The notes under the pieces were generated by a model, which was given only the letters and a program-made list of their open reading frames with translations, did no database searches and was not told where the DNA came from. Both the position numbers and the translations under genes were made by a program. 5,765 nucleotides of DNA from Pseudomonadota bacterium (GTDB taxonomy: Bacteria; Pseudomonadota; Alphaproteobacteria; UBA9655): the NCBI GenBank assembly GCA_021809225.1, contig JAKBAL010000159.1, positions 1 to 5,765 on the forward strand, read 5' to 3'. This document shows, one piece after another, positions 5,310 to 5,765 of the stretch (within the stretch, counting starts at the first letter, position 1; each line of letters begins with the position of its first letter).

Positions 5310-5765
5310 ATGAAAAAAGTAAGCCTTTTAGTGTATATCTGTTTATTATCCGGGTGTTCTCTCTTCGGAAATGACGAGCCTCTTCCCCTTTATACCTTAA
5401 AAAGTAAACCTTTTGAACCCTCACTTGCGCTTTCAGTCCCGCTCGCCATTGAAGTGCCTTTGAGTGAAGCGAGCTTGAATACATCTCGCATCGCCTTAAC
5501 ACCTTCTCCCTATCAAAGAAACTACTTAGCTGATGGTGCGTGGCCGGATCGACTGCCAAAAATTTTTCAAGAGGTCCTTCTTGAAGGATTGAGCCAAAGA
5601 TGGGGAGAAACGTATGTAAATCGTATGAGCGTAGGTCTTAAAACAAAATATGTATTGCAGTCAGAGATTCAGGATTTTTCTGCTTACGATGTGGACATAA
5701 ACGCTCCTAAGGTTTATTTGAAGGTCAGCTTTAAACTTATTGATTTCCAAGGCAGACAAGTCCTC
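5310..5765 (+). CDS. ABC-type transport auxiliary lipoprotein (PqiC/MCE-associated), 3' end beyond the window
   Basis: The 152 codons inside the window are open; the stop lies to the right. The N-terminus is a short lipoprotein signal (KK at 2-3, hydrophobic 4-13) with lipobox LSGC and acylated Cys16. The next residue is Ser rather than Asp, which favours sorting to the outer membrane. The mature part matches the ABC transport auxiliary family (PF03886-like): YTLKS near 28-32, a strand with IEVP, LNTSRIALTPSPYQRNYL around 58-75, and the hallmark WPDRLPKIFQEVLLEGL segment. These lipoproteins partner MCE-domain and ABC transporter proteins moving lipids between the two membranes. None of those partners is visible upstream; they may lie to the right. 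The Shine-Dalgarno is weak (GTGGA at 5300-5304), and I see no convincing promoter. Confidence 0.88.
   Translation, partial: MKKVSLLVYICLLSGCSLFGNDEPLPLYTLKSKPFEPSLALSVPLAIEVPLSEASLNTSRIALTPSPYQRNYLADGAWPDRLPKIFQEVLLEGLSQRWGETYVNRMSVGLKTKYVLQSEIQDFSAYDVDINAPKVYLKVSFKLIDFQGRQVL

Noticed and set aside
5287..5559. 90-codon leftward open frame
   Set aside because: It is a shadow of the lipoprotein gene, which runs on past the window edge and has a lipobox and family motifs.

Overview
The window is AT-rich bacterial DNA, best explained as the chromosome of an intracellular alphaproteobacterium, probably of the Holosporales/Paracaedibacter type. This assignment is inferred, not computed. It rests on a large secreted eukaryote-like F-box protein lying among ordinary proteobacterial housekeeping and envelope genes: ribulose-phosphate epimerase, pterin carbinolamine dehydratase, a Tat-exported M15-type peptidase and an MCE/ABC auxiliary lipoprotein. 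No tRNA, rRNA, CRISPR array, insertion sequence or integrase is visible.

Layout. Positions 1-46 hold a long hairpin followed by a T-run, the terminator of a gene lying to the left and read rightwards. A short run of degenerate 8-bp repeats (45-94) follows and spans the stop codon of a 783-residue leftward gene (86-2437). That gene's product has a Sec signal peptide, an F-box domain and a long helical-repeat-like C-terminal region. A 220-bp gap (2438-2657) carries divergent start signals. To the right of it is a two-gene rightward unit: rpe (2658-3323) and a pterin-4a-carbinolamine dehydratase gene (3316-3651), which overlap by 8 bp. The second gene runs head-on, with a 41-bp coding overlap, into a leftward adducin-like class II aldolase gene (3611-4372). 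Upstream of that, also leftward, is a Tat-exported MepK/DUF882-type peptidase gene (4551-5117, GTG start). A divergent intergenic region (5118-5309) contains a promoter with a palindrome in its spacer. The window ends inside a rightward gene for an ABC-transport auxiliary lipoprotein (5310 to beyond 5765).

How the genes fit together. rpe serves the pentose phosphate pathway and is probably co-transcribed and translationally coupled with the dehydratase gene. The peptidase and lipoprotein belong to the cell envelope: murein trimming and lipid/ABC transport respectively. The F-box protein stands apart. Bacteria lack SCF ubiquitin ligases, so a secreted F-box protein is most simply read as a host-directed effector. 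It is the most notable item here. I see no previously undescribed multi-gene defence or mobile system.
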